Assembly: GCF_000372525.1 (NCBI RefSeq)
Contig: NZ_AQUR01000097.1
Location: forward strand, 91,372 to 155,371
Length of the DNA stretch: 64,000 bases
Source of the DNA: Cupriavidus neocaledonicus
GTDB taxonomy: Bacteria > Pseudomonadota > Gammaproteobacteria > Burkholderiales > Burkholderiaceae
Reading direction: 5' to 3'
Position 1 is the stretch's first letter. Every line of letters begins with the position of its first letter. The position numbers and the translations under genes were made by a program. Shown here one piece after another: positions 25,611-36,003 of this stretch. Under the pieces are notes generated by a model. That model had not been told where the DNA came from. It worked only from the letters and a program-made list of their open reading frames with translations, and did not search any database.

Positions 25611-27157
25611 AGATCCGCGCCCAGGTGGCCATGGTACTGAACCTCGACAAGTGCATCGGCTGCCATACCTGCTCCGTGACCTGCAAGAACGTCTGGACCA
25701 GCCGCGACGGCGTCGAGTACGCGTGGTTCAACAACGTCGAGACCAAGCCCGGCATCGGCTATCCCAGGGAATGGGAAAACCAGGACAAGTGGCAGGGCGG
25801 CTGGAAGCGCAATGCCGACGGCACGCTGGAGCCGCGCCAGGGCGGCAAGCTGAAGATCCTGGCGAACTTGTTTGCCAATCCGAACCTGCCGGCGATCGAC
25901 GAATACTACGAGCCCTTCACCTACGACTATGAACACCTGCAGAAGGCGCCGCTTTCGCAGACGCCGCCGACCGCGCGCCCGGTCTCGGTGCTGACCGGCC
26001 GCAAGATGGAGAAGATCGAGTGGGGCCCGAACTGGGAGGACGACCTCGGCGGAGAGTTCAGCTCGCGCGGCCGCGACAAGCTCTTCGACGACGTGCAGAA
26101 GGAGATGTACTCGACCTTCGAGAACACCTTCATGATGTACCTGCCGCGCCTGTGCGAGCACTGCCTGAACCCGGCCTGCGTGGCCTCGTGCCCGTCGGGC
26201 TCGATCTACAAGCGCGAGGACGACGGCATCGTGCTGGTCGACCAGGACAAGTGCCGCGGCTGGCGCATGTGCATCTCGGGCTGCCCGTACAAGAAGATCT
26301 ATTTCAACTGGCAGAGCGGCAAGGCCGAGAAATGCCTGTTCTGCTATCCGCGCATCGAGGCTGGCCAGCCTACGGTCTGCTCCGAAACCTGCGTCGGCCG
26401 CATCCGCTACCTAGGCGTGATGCTGTACGACGCCGACCGTATCGGGCAGGCCGCGTCGGTGGCCGACGAGCGCGACCTGTACCAGTCGCAGCTCGACGTG
26501 TTCCTCGATCCGCACGACCCCAAGGTACAGGCCGAAGCGCTGCGCCAGGGGATTCCGCAAGGCTGGCTCGATGCCGCGCGCAAGTCGCCGGTCTACAAGA
26601 TGGCGTGCGAGTGGAAGATCGCGTTCCCGCTGCACCCGGAGTACCGCACGCTGCCGATGGTCTGGTACGTCCCGCCGCTGTCGCCGATCCAGTCGGCGGC
26701 CGAGGCCGGCCACATGGGCATGAACGGCATCATCCCGGACGTCAAGAGCCTGCGCATCCCGGTCAAGTACCTGGCCAACCTGCTGACCGCGGGCGACGTG
26801 ATGCCGGTGCTGTCGGCGCTGGACCGCATGCTGGCGATGCGCGCCTACAAGCGCTCGCAGGTGGTCGACGGCGTGCAGGACCTCGATGTCCTGAAGCAGG
26901 TGGGCCTGACGCCCGCGCAAGTCGAGGACATGTACAAGACCATGGCCATCGCCAACTACGAAGACCGCTTCGTGATCCCGTCCTCGCACAAGGAAATGGT
27001 CGAGGACAGCTTCAACGACAAGGCCAGCTGCGGCTTCACGTTCGGCAACGGCTGCTCGGGCGGCACCTCGGATGGCGCGCTGTTCGGCAAGAAGCCGCAG
27101 GGCAGCGTGCATTTCGTCGACATGCCCCGGTCGCGCAAGAAGCCCGTGATGAGCTGA
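25607..27157 (+). CDS. narH: Respiratory nitrate reductase beta subunit
   Basis: A 516-residue iron-sulfur subunit that wires NarI to NarG. Four cysteine groups are visible: CIGCHTCSVTCKNVW near residue 16, CEHCLNPACVASCPSGSIYKR near 184, CRGWRMCISGCPYKK near 217, and CLFCYPR with CSETCVGRIR near 245-270. Tryptophan in place of cysteine in CRGWRMC marks the [3Fe-4S] cluster, as in other NarH proteins. ATGA overlap with narG. Confidence 0.97.
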   Translation: MKIRAQVAMVLNLDKCIGCHTCSVTCKNVWTSRDGVEYAWFNNVETKPGIGYPREWENQDKWQGGWKRNADGTLEPRQGGKLKILANLFANPNLPAIDEYYEPFTYDYEHLQKAPLSQTPPTARPVSVLTGRKMEKIEWGPNWEDDLGGEFSSRGRDKLFDDVQKEMYSTFENTFMMYLPRLCEHCLNPACVASCPSGSIYKREDDGIVLVDQDKCRGWRMCISGCPYKKIYFNWQSGKAEKCLFCYPRIEAGQPTVCSETCVGRIRYLGVMLYDADRIGQAASVADERDLYQSQLDVFLDPHDPKVQAEALRQGIPQGWLDAARKSPVYKMACEWKIAFPLHPEYRTLPMVWYVPPLSPIQSAAEAGHMGMNGIIPDVKSLRIPVKYLANLLTAGDVMPVLSALDRMLAMRAYKRSQVVDGVQDLDVLKQVGLTPAQVEDMYKTMAIANYEDRFVIPSSHKEMVEDSFNDKASCGFTFGNGCSGGTSDGALFGKKPQGSVHFVDMPRSRKKPVMS

Positions 27158-27184
27158 GCGCCCACGAACGAACCGGAGAACAAC

Positions 27185-27856
27185 ATGCCCCTCTATCCCA
27201 TCCTCAGCGCGCTGCTCGGCTATCCCGAGCAGGAACTGCTCGACGCGCTGCCCGAGATCGATGCCGCACTGGCCGAATGGCCCCAGGCGCGCCGCCTGCT
27301 GGCGCCAGTGACCGGCATGCTGTGCGGCGAGACGCTGATCGGGCTGCAGGAAAACTATGTCGCCACCTTCGACCGCAACCCGTCGCACTCGCTGCACCTG
27401 TTCGAGCATGTGCACGGCGAAAGCCGCGACCGCGGCCAGGCCATGGTCGACCTGATCGACGAATACCGGCGCGCGGGCTTCGAGCCCGTGGCGTCCGAAC
27501 TGCCCGACTATGTGCCGCTGTTCCTGGAGTTCCTCGGCGCGCTTGCGGCGGACGGCAGCGAGGCACGCGCCGAACGGCTGCTGGGCGAAGCCATCCACGT
27601 GCTGGCCGCGATCGGCGACCGGCTCGCGCGCAACCAGAGCCCATACGCCAGCGTGTTCGCGGTGCTGCGCACGCTCACCGACGTGCAGCCGCAACCGCAG
27701 CAGGAGCCGCCGGTGCGGGACATGGACGAGGCGCTGGAAACCTTCGGTCCGGGCGCCGATGGCGTGGAGCCGCTGCTGGCGCCGCCGACCGGGCCGCAGG
27801 CGGTGAAGTTCTATCCGCGCGGCACGGCGCCGGCGCCTGTGCCGGTGCCTTGCTGA
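27185..27856 (+). CDS. narJ: Nitrate reductase chaperone (delta subunit)
   Basis: A 223-residue cytoplasmic chaperone of the NarJ/TorD group needed for Mo-cofactor insertion into NarG and membrane attachment. ILSALLGYPEQELLDALPE, then YVATFDRNPSHSLHLFEHVHGESRDRGQAM and LPDYVPLFLEFLGAL are the conserved NarJ blocks. CCGGAGAA precedes the ATG. The Pro-rich C-terminus ends just before a REP-like element that separates it from narI. Confidence 0.95.
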   Translation: MPLYPILSALLGYPEQELLDALPEIDAALAEWPQARRLLAPVTGMLCGETLIGLQENYVATFDRNPSHSLHLFEHVHGESRDRGQAMVDLIDEYRRAGFEPVASELPDYVPLFLEFLGALAADGSEARAERLLGEAIHVLAAIGDRLARNQSPYASVFAVLRTLTDVQPQPQQEPPVRDMDEALETFGPGADGVEPLLAPPTGPQAVKFYPRGTAPAPVPVPC

Positions 27857-27881
27857 AATGTTGGCCGACCTCCTGTTTTCT

Positions 27882-27992
27882 CCCCTCTCCCGCCTGCGGG
27901 AGAGGGGCGGGGGTGAGGGCGGGAGCTTCGACGAAGCGCCAGTGCTTAAACCACCCCTCACCCTACCCTCTCCCCTGAGGGGAGAGGGGAAA
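27882..27992. repeat. REP-like inverted repeat pair between narJ and narI
   Basis: First hairpin: CCCCTCTCCC (27882-27891) with GGGAGAGGGG (27898-27907). Second hairpin: CCCTCTCCCC (27966-27975) with GGGGAGAGGG (27979-27988). The two units face each other, with GGGTGAGGG and CCCCTCACCC inside, and the outer flanks CTGTTTTC and GAAAACAG are also complementary. Related copies lie at 43388-43412 and 46929-47046. It makes the narJ-narI gap 223 bases long. Confidence 0.85.
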
Positions 27993-28079
27993 ACAGTTGG
28001 CAGATCAAGACAGCAAAGCAAGCTCCACCGACGCAATCCAACACCCAGCCTTGCCGTCCACTTACCGAGCTAACACACC

Positions 28080-28763
28080 ATGGCTACCCTCCACCAATTC
28101 CTTTTCGGCATCTATCCGTACATCGCGCTTGCCATCTTCCTGTTCGGCAGCCTGGCCCGCTTCGAGCGCGAGCAGTACACGTGGAAGACCGACAGTTCGC
28201 AAGTGCTCTATCGCGGCAACCTGCGCATGGGCAACATCCTGTTCCACGTCGGCATCCTGGGCCTGTTCTTCGGGCACCTGGTGGGCCTGCTGACGCCCGT
28301 GGCGGTGTGGGACGCGCTGGGCGTCTCGCACGGCTTCAAGCAAGGCGTGGCGATGGCCGCCGGCGGCGTGATGGGCACCATGTGCCTGGCCGGCCTGCTG
28401 ATCCTGCTGCACCGCCGGCTGACCAACGCCCGCGTGTCCGCCGTGACCCGCACCGGCGACAAGGTGCTGCTGCTGTGGCTGCTGGTGACGCTGCTGCTGG
28501 GCCTGTCCACCATCTTTGAATCGGCCGGCCACATGGACGGCCACATGATGGTGCAACTGATGACCTGGGCGCAGCACCTCGTCACGCTGCGCGGCGACGC
28601 CGCCAGCTATATCGCCGACGCGCCGCTGCTGTTCAAGGCGCACCTGTTCATGGGCATGACCCTGTTCGTGATCTTCCCGTTCACGCGGCTGGTGCATGTG
28701 TGGAGCGGCTTTGCCTCGCTCGGCTACCTGGGCCGTGCCTGGCAGCTGGTGCGCAGCCGCTGA
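28080..28763 (+). CDS. narI: Respiratory nitrate reductase gamma subunit (cytochrome b)
   Basis: A 227-residue, five-span membrane subunit that oxidises quinol and anchors NarGH. HVGILGLFFGHLVGLLTP near residues 55-72 and FKAHLFMGMTLFVIFPFTRLVHVW near 185-208 supply the histidine ligands of the two b hemes, as in other NarI proteins. Separated from narJ by the REP pair but in the same direction and presumably in the same operon. Confidence 0.96.
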   Translation: MATLHQFLFGIYPYIALAIFLFGSLARFEREQYTWKTDSSQVLYRGNLRMGNILFHVGILGLFFGHLVGLLTPVAVWDALGVSHGFKQGVAMAAGGVMGTMCLAGLLILLHRRLTNARVSAVTRTGDKVLLLWLLVTLLLGLSTIFESAGHMDGHMMVQLMTWAQHLVTLRGDAASYIADAPLLFKAHLFMGMTLFVIFPFTRLVHVWSGFASLGYLGRAWQLVRSR

Positions 28764-28789
28764 ACGCTCAACCCGACAAGGAGAATCCG

Positions 28790-29542
28790 ATGCCTGTCAC
28801 CGTCAATGGCGTGGAACTGCGCGACGCCGATATCGAGCGCGAACTGGACCACCATCACGACGCCGCCAACCCGGCGCGGATGGCCACCATCTCGGCGATC
28901 CTGCGCCTGCTGTTGCGCAGTGAAGCCGAACGCACCGGCCTGGACGCCGAGGCCATGGACGACGACGCGCTGGCGCGGGCGCTGCTGGCGCGCGAGGCCG
29001 CCACGCCCGACGCCGACGAAGCCAGCTGCCGACGCCACTACGACAACCACCCCGAGCGTTTCCGCGAAGGCGAATGGGTGGAAGCCGACCACATCCTGTT
29101 CCAGGTCACGCCGCGGGTGCCGCTGGACGCGTTGCGCGAGATCGCCGCGCAGACGCTGGCACTGGTGCGCGGCGATCCCGCGAGCTTTGCGCATCATGCC
29201 AGCGCGCTGTCCAACTGCCCCAGCGGCGCCAACGGCGGCCGGCTGGGCCGCGTGTTCCGCGGCGAGACCGCGCCGGAGTTCGAGCGCGCCCTGTTCGCGG
29301 CCCAGCACGACGGCGTGCTGCCGCAGCTGCTTGAAACCCGTTATGGCTTGCATATCGTGCGCATCCTCGAACGTTGCCCCGGCACGCGCCTGGCGTTCGA
29401 GGCGGTGCACGGCGAGATTGCGCGCGCCCTCAGCGAGGCGGCGCGCGACCGCGCCTGGAAGCAGTACGCCAGCCTGCTGATCGGCCGCGCGCGCATCGAC
29501 GGCATCGAGCTCGAGGGCGCCGACAGCCCGCTGGTGCAGTAG
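28790..29542 (+). CDS. Parvulin-type peptidyl-prolyl isomerase
   Basis: A 250-residue protein with a helical N-terminal half (residues about 10-90) and a PpiC rotamase domain (about 95-205): WVEADHILFQVTP, then GANGGRLGRVFRGETAPEFERALF and LLETRYGLHIVRILER. No signal peptide is seen, so it probably acts in the cytoplasm, like NifM-type helpers. AAGGAG precedes the ATG at 28790, 26 bases after narI, so it likely belongs to the nar operon and may assist folding of nitrate reductase. Confidence 0.87.
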   Translation: MPVTVNGVELRDADIERELDHHHDAANPARMATISAILRLLLRSEAERTGLDAEAMDDDALARALLAREAATPDADEASCRRHYDNHPERFREGEWVEADHILFQVTPRVPLDALREIAAQTLALVRGDPASFAHHASALSNCPSGANGGRLGRVFRGETAPEFERALFAAQHDGVLPQLLETRYGLHIVRILERCPGTRLAFEAVHGEIARALSEAARDRAWKQYASLLIGRARIDGIELEGADSPLVQ

Positions 29543-29557
29543 CGAGCGGAGGCGGCC

Positions 29558-30256
29558 GTGCATCACATCGAACATCTGCTCAAGGGTTTCGAACGCTTCC
29601 AGCAACGCTATTTCGACGACGAGCCCGGGCTGTTCGACACCCTGCGCACCGGCCAGCGTCCGCCGACGCTGCTGATCGGCTGCAGCGACTCGCGCGTCGA
29701 CCCCGGCCTGCTGCTCGGCTGCGACCCGGGCGAGCTGTTTACCGTGCGCAATATCGGCAACCTGGTGCCGCCCTGCACCGGCCGCCACGAAGGCAGCCTG
29801 CATGGCGTGTCGGCGGTGATCCAGTTCGCGGTGCAGCAGCTGCGCGTGGCCCGCATCATCGTGATGGGCCACGGCGGCTGCGGCGGCATCCGGGCGCTGC
29901 TGGCGCAGCCGGCCGATGCCTGCGACCATCCGCCCGAAGACGGCGAGGATCCGGACTACCTCGGCGCCTGGGTACGCATTGCCGCACCGGCGCGCCGGCA
30001 GGTGGAGGAAACCCTGGCAACGGCCAGCGCCGCGCAGCGCCAGCGCGCCTGCGAACAGGCGGCGATCCTGGTGTCGCTGCGCAACCTGCAGACCTTCCCG
30101 TTCGTGCGGCGTGCGCTGGAAGCAGGAAGGCTGACGCTGCACGGCTGGTACTTTGATCTCCAGGCCGGCGCGCTGCTGGCCTATTCACAGCGCGCTGACA
30201 GCTTCCTGCCGCTGGTGTGCCCGCTGCCGGCTCAATCACAACCCTGCGAAGGCTGA
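29558..30256 (+). CDS. Beta-class carbonic anhydrase
   Basis: A 232-residue zinc enzyme for CO2/bicarbonate exchange. Cys42, Asp44 and Arg46 in CSDSRVDPG, and His105 and Cys108 in GHGGCGG, are the canonical zinc and dyad residues. [12 protein letters not shown] and [15 protein letters not shown] also fit. GTG start at 29558 behind GGAGGCG. Placed 15 bases after the parvulin gene in the same run as nar. A role in keeping bicarbonate or pH balance during denitrification is a guess. Confidence 0.9.
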   Translation: MHHIEHLLKGFERFQQRYFDDEPGLFDTLRTGQRPPTLLIGCSDSRVDPGLLLGCDPGELFTVRNIGNLVPPCTGRHEGSLHGVSAVIQFAVQQLRVARIIVMGHGGCGGIRALLAQPADACDHPPEDGEDPDYLGAWVRIAAPARRQVEETLATASAAQRQRACEQAAILVSLRNLQTFPFVRRALEAGRLTLHGWYFDLQAGALLAYSQRADSFLPLVCPLPAQSQPCEG

Positions 30257-30260
30257 CCCC

Positions 30261-30821
30261 ATGCAACCCTTCACCCTTGGCATCACCGGCACCTCCGGCA
30301 GCGGCAAGACCAGCCTGATCACGGCGCTGCTGCCGTGGTTCCGCGCACGGGGCCTGACCGTCAACGTGGTCAAGCACAGCCACCATCCGCTCGAGCTCGA
30401 GCCGCCGGGCAAGGACAGCGCGCGCTTCCGCGCGGCGGGCGCGGCCGAGGTGATGGTGGCCTCGCCCTATCGCTACGCCATTGTGCGCGAGCTGGCCGAC
30501 GAGGCCGAGCCGACGCTGGCCGAACAGGTCGCGCGCCTGCGTCCGGCCGATCTCACGCTGGTGGAGGGCTTCCGGCGCGAGGCGATCCCGCGCATCGAGG
30601 TCTACCGGCCCGCGCACGGGCGCGCGCCCTACTATCCGGGCGATCCGTCGATCATCGCGCTGGCCACCGACGCTCGCATGGATACCGTGCTGCCATGCAT
30701 GGCGCTGGACGATATCGCGCAGATCGGCGGCTTTATCCTGGCCCTGCGCGACCAGGCCGCCGCGAGCCTGCCCGCTTCGTTTGATGCCAGTCAATCCCAT
30801 GTCGGCAGTGTGTGCGCATGA
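30261..30821 (+). CDS. mobB: Molybdopterin-guanine dinucleotide biosynthesis adapter MobB
   Basis: A 186-residue GTP-binding protein. The P-loop GTSGSGKTS is at residues 10-18, with [26 protein letters not shown] and a [21 protein letters not shown] segment typical of MobB. It assists MobA in attaching GMP to molybdopterin for the bis-MGD cofactor of NarG, which explains its place after nar. Its last codons contain the FNR/DNR box for nirS. Confidence 0.92.
   Translation: MQPFTLGITGTSGSGKTSLITALLPWFRARGLTVNVVKHSHHPLELEPPGKDSARFRAAGAAEVMVASPYRYAIVRELADEAEPTLAEQVARLRPADLTLVEGFRREAIPRIEVYRPAHGRAPYYPGDPSIIALATDARMDTVLPCMALDDIAQIGGFILALRDQAAASLPASFDASQSHVGSVCA
30781..30794. promoter_or_regulatory. 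FNR/DNR-type operator for nirS
   Basis: TTGATGCCAGTCAA fits TTGAT-N4-ATCAA with one change (GTCAA). Placing its centre at -41.5 puts CATGAT (30817-30822) exactly at the -10 position, a class II activation layout, with a start near 30829 and nirS ATG at 30902. The box lies inside the end of mobB. The regulator (DNR/NNR or FNR) is not in the window. Confidence 0.7.
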
Positions 30822-30832
30822 TCGCCACATGA

Positions 30833-32578
<1,746 letters not shown>

Positions 32579-32653
32579 GCCTGCGCCCTCACTGCGCCCC
32601 GGCGCGGCGAGGGCCGCCGACGTCCCCGCGTTACTTCCATGGAGAAAACCATC

Positions 32654-32977
32654 ATGCGAACACAACCCGCGCTGCGTGCGCTGCTGGCGGCGTTCGGCTG
32701 CCTGCAGGCATTCGGCACAGCCATGCCGGCACACGCCAGCCAGGCCCTGGCATCAAGCAAGGCCTGCCTGGCTTGCCATGCCATCGACAAGAAGATGGTC
32801 GGCCCCGCGTTCCAGGACATCAAGGGCAAGTACACCGGCAGGAAGGACGCGCAGGCGCAGATGGTCCAGTCCATCCTGAAGGGAAGCAGCGGCCGCTGGG
32901 GCCCGGTGCCGATGCCAGCCAACGCGGTCAGCGCGGCCGACGCCAACACGCTGGCCAAATGGATCCTTTCCCTCTGA
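32654..32977 (+). CDS. nirM: Cytochrome c551-type electron donor to NirS
   Basis: A 107-residue periplasmic cytochrome c. A signal peptide ends near residue 28 (AHAS). Cys38-Leu-Ala-Cys41-His42 binds heme, and the methionine in GPVPMPAN is the expected axial ligand. ATG 32654 lies nine bases after GGAG; an upstream ATG at 32639 is not well placed. Its location after nirS supports a NirM role as electron donor to nitrite reductase. Confidence 0.9.
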   Translation: MRTQPALRALLAAFGCLQAFGTAMPAHASQALASSKACLACHAIDKKMVGPAFQDIKGKYTGRKDAQAQMVQSILKGSSGRWGPVPMPANAVSAADANTLAKWILSL

Positions 32978-33333
32978 ACCGCATTGCATGGCACCGCGCC
33001 GCGGTCGCGTTGCTGGTCGCCTCAGCCTGCGCCAGCGCGCTCGCATCCGCGGACCCGCCCGCGCCGGCGCGGCAGGCGCAACTGGCGCACTGGCTGCGCG
33101 ACGATTGCGGCGCCTGCCACGGCATGACCCTGCGCGGCGGGCTGGGTCCGCCGCTGACGACCGCCAGCCTTGCAGGCAAGCCGCCTGACGGCCTCGTGGC
33201 CACCGTGCTGTACGGGCGGCCCGGCACGGCGATGCCGCCCTGGCAACCTTTCATGACGCAGGATGAAGCCCGATGGCTGATCGATCGACTCCGGGCCGGC
33301 CAGCCGCCGGCCGTCACGCCGCAAGGCAACTGA
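32959..33333 (+). CDS. nirC: NirC-type monoheme cytochrome c
   Basis: A 124-residue c-type cytochrome overlapping the end of nirM by 19 bases. A signal peptide spans about residues 1-30. Cys50-Gly-Ala-Cys53-His54 binds heme and MPPWQPFM provides the likely methionine ligand. NirC proteins take part in heme d1 maturation or feed electrons to NirS. The stop shares a base with the nirF start (TGATG). Confidence 0.88.
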   Translation: MDPFPLNRIAWHRAAVALLVASACASALASADPPAPARQAQLAHWLRDDCGACHGMTLRGGLGPPLTTASLAGKPPDGLVATVLYGRPGTAMPPWQPFMTQDEARWLIDRLRAGQPPAVTPQGN

Positions 33334-34508
33334 TGCGCGGGCTGGCCGCGGCGGCATGCACGGCTCTCGTCGCCATGCTCGCTGCCGGTTGCGCCGCCAC
33401 CGTGCGCGGCACCGGCGACCTGGGCGTGGTGGTGGAGCGCGCCGCGGGCCGGCTGCAGATCGTCGAGACCACCGGCATGACCCGCCTCGCCACGGTCGAA
33501 GGGCTGGGCGACCTGTCCCATGCCAGCGTGGTGTTCTCGCGCGATGCGCGCTATGCCTATGTGTTCGGCCGCGACGGGGGCCTGACGCGCGTGGACCTGC
33601 TTGGCGCGCGTATCACCCACCGCGTGCTGCAGGCCGGCAACAGCATCGGCGGCGCCATCTCGCAGGATGGCCGCGTGGTCGCCGCGCAGAACTATGCGCC
33701 GGGCGGCATCCGGCTGTTCGACGCGCAGACGCTGGCGCCGCTGGCAGACCTGCCGGCGATCGGCAGCGACGGGCGCCGCGCCAAGGTGGTCGGGCTGGCC
33801 GACCTGCCGGGCCGGCGCTTTGCCGCGAGCCTGTTCGAATCCGGCGAAATCTGGATCATCGACGCCAGCGATCCGCGCCAGCCGCAGGTAACGCGCCTGC
33901 CTGCGGGGCGCGAGCCTTACGACGGCCTGGTCACGCCCGACGGCCGCTGGTACCTGGCCGGCCTGTTCGGCGAAGACGGCCTGGCGCTGGTCGACCTGTG
34001 GCAGGCGCCGCCGCTTGCGCGCCGCATCCTGTCCGGCTATGGCCGCGGCAATGCGCCGCTGCCGGTCTACAAGATGCCGCACCTGCGCGGCTGGGCCATG
34101 GCGCAAGGCATGGCGTGGCTGCCGGCGATAGGGCGCCATGAAGTGCTGGTGGCCGATCCCGCCAACGGCTGGCGCGAGGCGGCGCGCGTGGCGCTGGCGG
34201 GCCAGCCGGTGTTCGCCATGGCGCGGCCCGACGGGCGCCAGGTCTGGGTCAATTTCGCCTTTCCGCACAACGACACCGTGCAGATAATCGACACCGCCAC
34301 GCGCCAGGTGGTGCGCACGCTGCGCCCCTGCCGCGGGGTGCTGCACATGGAATTCACGCCCAAGGGCGAAGCGCTGTGGCTGTCCTGCCGCGACGACAAC
34401 CGCGTCGAGGTCTACGACACCGCCACCCTGGAACGCCTGGCCACGCTGCCGGCCGACAATCCCAGCGGCATCTTCTTCACCGCGCGCGCGCAGCGCTTCG
34501 GCATGTAG
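33333..34508 (+). CDS. nirF: Heme d1 biosynthesis protein NirF
   Basis: A 391-residue beta-propeller protein needed for heme d1 synthesis; it is reported to convert a late precursor in the periplasm. The first 22 residues form a lipoprotein signal with lipobox LAAGC, so the mature protein is probably membrane-anchored. Propeller blocks such as SRDARYAYVFGRDGGLTRVDL and the C-terminal GVLHMEFTPKGEALWLSCRDDN match NirF and its homolog NirN. ATG 33333 is chosen for the signal sequence; translation is coupled to nirC. Confidence 0.93.
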   Translation: MRGLAAAACTALVAMLAAGCAATVRGTGDLGVVVERAAGRLQIVETTGMTRLATVEGLGDLSHASVVFSRDARYAYVFGRDGGLTRVDLLGARITHRVLQAGNSIGGAISQDGRVVAAQNYAPGGIRLFDAQTLAPLADLPAIGSDGRRAKVVGLADLPGRRFAASLFESGEIWIIDASDPRQPQVTRLPAGREPYDGLVTPDGRWYLAGLFGEDGLALVDLWQAPPLARRILSGYGRGNAPLPVYKMPHLRGWAMAQGMAWLPAIGRHEVLVADPANGWREAARVALAGQPVFAMARPDGRQVWVNFAFPHNDTVQIIDTATRQVVRTLRPCRGVLHMEFTPKGEALWLSCRDDNRVEVYDTATLERLATLPADNPSGIFFTARAQRFGM

Positions 34509-34516
34509 GGCGCGCC

Positions 34517-35506
34517 ATGTTTAACGAGCAAAGCCTCTATGACCAGCTGCAGCGCGGCTTCCCGCTGCAGCCGCGGCCCTACCAGGCGCTGGCCGCAAAA
34601 GCCGGACTGTGCGAGCACGCGTTGCTGACCTTGCTGGCGCGCGATCTCGGCACCGGACGCATCAGCCGCGTCGGCGCCGTGTTCGCGCCGAACGTGATCG
34701 GCGTCAGCACGCTCGGCGCCTTGTCGGTGCCGCCGGCGCAGCTGGACCGCGTGGCGGCGCGCGTCAGCGCCTGCGCGGCGGTCAGCCACAACTACGCGCG
34801 CAGCGGCCATCGCTACAACCTGTGGTTTGTCGCGGGCGCGCGCGAGCGCGGCATGCTCGATGCCACGCTGGCGTCGATCGGCGACCTCACCGGCCTGGCA
34901 CCGCTGGACCTGCCGATGGCGCGCGAGTACCACATCGACCTGGGCTTTCCGCTGGCATGCCAGCACGGCGCCCGCCCGCGCCGGGCCGCCACGCTGGCGC
35001 CGCCTGCCGCTGCCGTGGCCCTGGACGACGACGACTGGCGCCTGGTCGCCGCGCTGGAAGCCGGGCTGCCGCTGACGCCGCGCCCGTTCCATGCGCTGGC
35101 GCGGCAGGCTCGCCTGGCCGTGCCGCAGGTGTTCGAGCGGCTGGCGCACTGGTCGGCGCAAGGCGTGATCCGGCGCGTGGGGGTGGTGCTGCGCCACGGG
35201 CGCTTCGGCTACCGCCACAATGCCATGTGCGTGTGGGACGTGCCCGACGGCCGCGTCGACGCCATCGGCATGAGCGTGGCACGGCAGCCGCGCGTGACCC
35301 TGTGCTACCGCCGCGAGCGCCGGCTGCCGGACTGGCCCTACAACCTGTTTGCCATGATCCACGCCCGCAGCGCGCAGGACCTCCAGACCGCGCTGGCGCA
35401 GGTCCGCGCCGCCGCCGGGCTGGAGCAGGTGCCCGGCTCGGTGCTGGTCGGCACGCATTGCTACAAGCAGCGCGGCACGCGCTACGCCACCCAGGTGCCG
35501 GCATGA
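34517..35506 (+). CDS. nirDL: Siroheme decarboxylase, fused NirD-NirL
   Basis: A 329-residue protein with two AsnC/Lrp-like halves. Residues about 1-150 and 165-325 each contain a helix-turn-helix-like segment (LQRGFPLQPRPYQALA and LEAGLPLTPRPFHALA) followed by an Asn/Tyr-rich partner domain (HNYARSGHRYNLWFV and RRLPDWPYNLFAMIH). Separate nirD and nirL genes are absent, so this is the fused form seen in several denitrifiers. With NirG and NirH it converts siroheme to didecarboxysiroheme. Confidence 0.9.
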   Translation: MFNEQSLYDQLQRGFPLQPRPYQALAAKAGLCEHALLTLLARDLGTGRISRVGAVFAPNVIGVSTLGALSVPPAQLDRVAARVSACAAVSHNYARSGHRYNLWFVAGARERGMLDATLASIGDLTGLAPLDLPMAREYHIDLGFPLACQHGARPRRAATLAPPAAAVALDDDDWRLVAALEAGLPLTPRPFHALARQARLAVPQVFERLAHWSAQGVIRRVGVVLRHGRFGYRHNAMCVWDVPDGRVDAIGMSVARQPRVTLCYRRERRLPDWPYNLFAMIHARSAQDLQTALAQVRAAAGLEQVPGSVLVGTHCYKQRGTRYATQVPA

Positions 35507-36003
35507 ATCGCGCCGCCGCGTCCTGCGACGCTATGGATCCAACCGATCGTCCCGAACCTCTCGATGCACTCGACCGCCGCATCGTCAACGCCCTGCAGCG
35601 TGGCCTGCCGCTGGTGCCGCGCCCGTACGCCGAAGCCGCCGGGGCGCTCGGCATCACCGAAGCCGTCCTGCTGGAGCGGCTGCGCGCGCTGCTGGCCAAC
35701 GGCGTGCTGACGCGCTTCGGCCCGCTGTACCAGGTCGAGCGCGCGGGCGGCCGCTTCGTGCTGTGCGCCTGCCACGCGCCGGCGGCGCGGCTGGACGCCG
35801 TCATCGCCGCCATCAACGCCCACCCCGAGGTCGCGCACCACTACGCGCGCACCCACCACCTGAACCTGTGGTTCGTGCTGGCGGTGGCGCGGCCGGAGCA
35901 GGTCGCGCCGGCGCTCGCGCGCATCGCCGCCACGGCCGGGGTCGAGGTGTTGCCGTTTCCCAAGGAACGCGAGTTCTTCGTCAACCTCTATCTGCCCGCC
36001 TGA
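35503..36003 (+). CDS. nirG: Siroheme decarboxylase subunit NirG
   Basis: A 166-residue AsnC/Lrp-like protein. LDRRIVNALQRGLPLVPRPYAEAA is the N-terminal helix-turn-helix-like block, and HPEVAHHYARTHHLNLWFV the active-site-type segment. ATGA overlap with nirDL. NirD-type versus NirG-type assignment rests on order and on the NLWFV wording; the function within the NirDLGH complex is well supported. Confidence 0.88.
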   Translation: MNRAAASCDAMDPTDRPEPLDALDRRIVNALQRGLPLVPRPYAEAAGALGITEAVLLERLRALLANGVLTRFGPLYQVERAGGRFVLCACHAPAARLDAVIAAINAHPEVAHHYARTHHLNLWFVLAVARPEQVAPALARIAATAGVEVLPFPKEREFFVNLYLPA

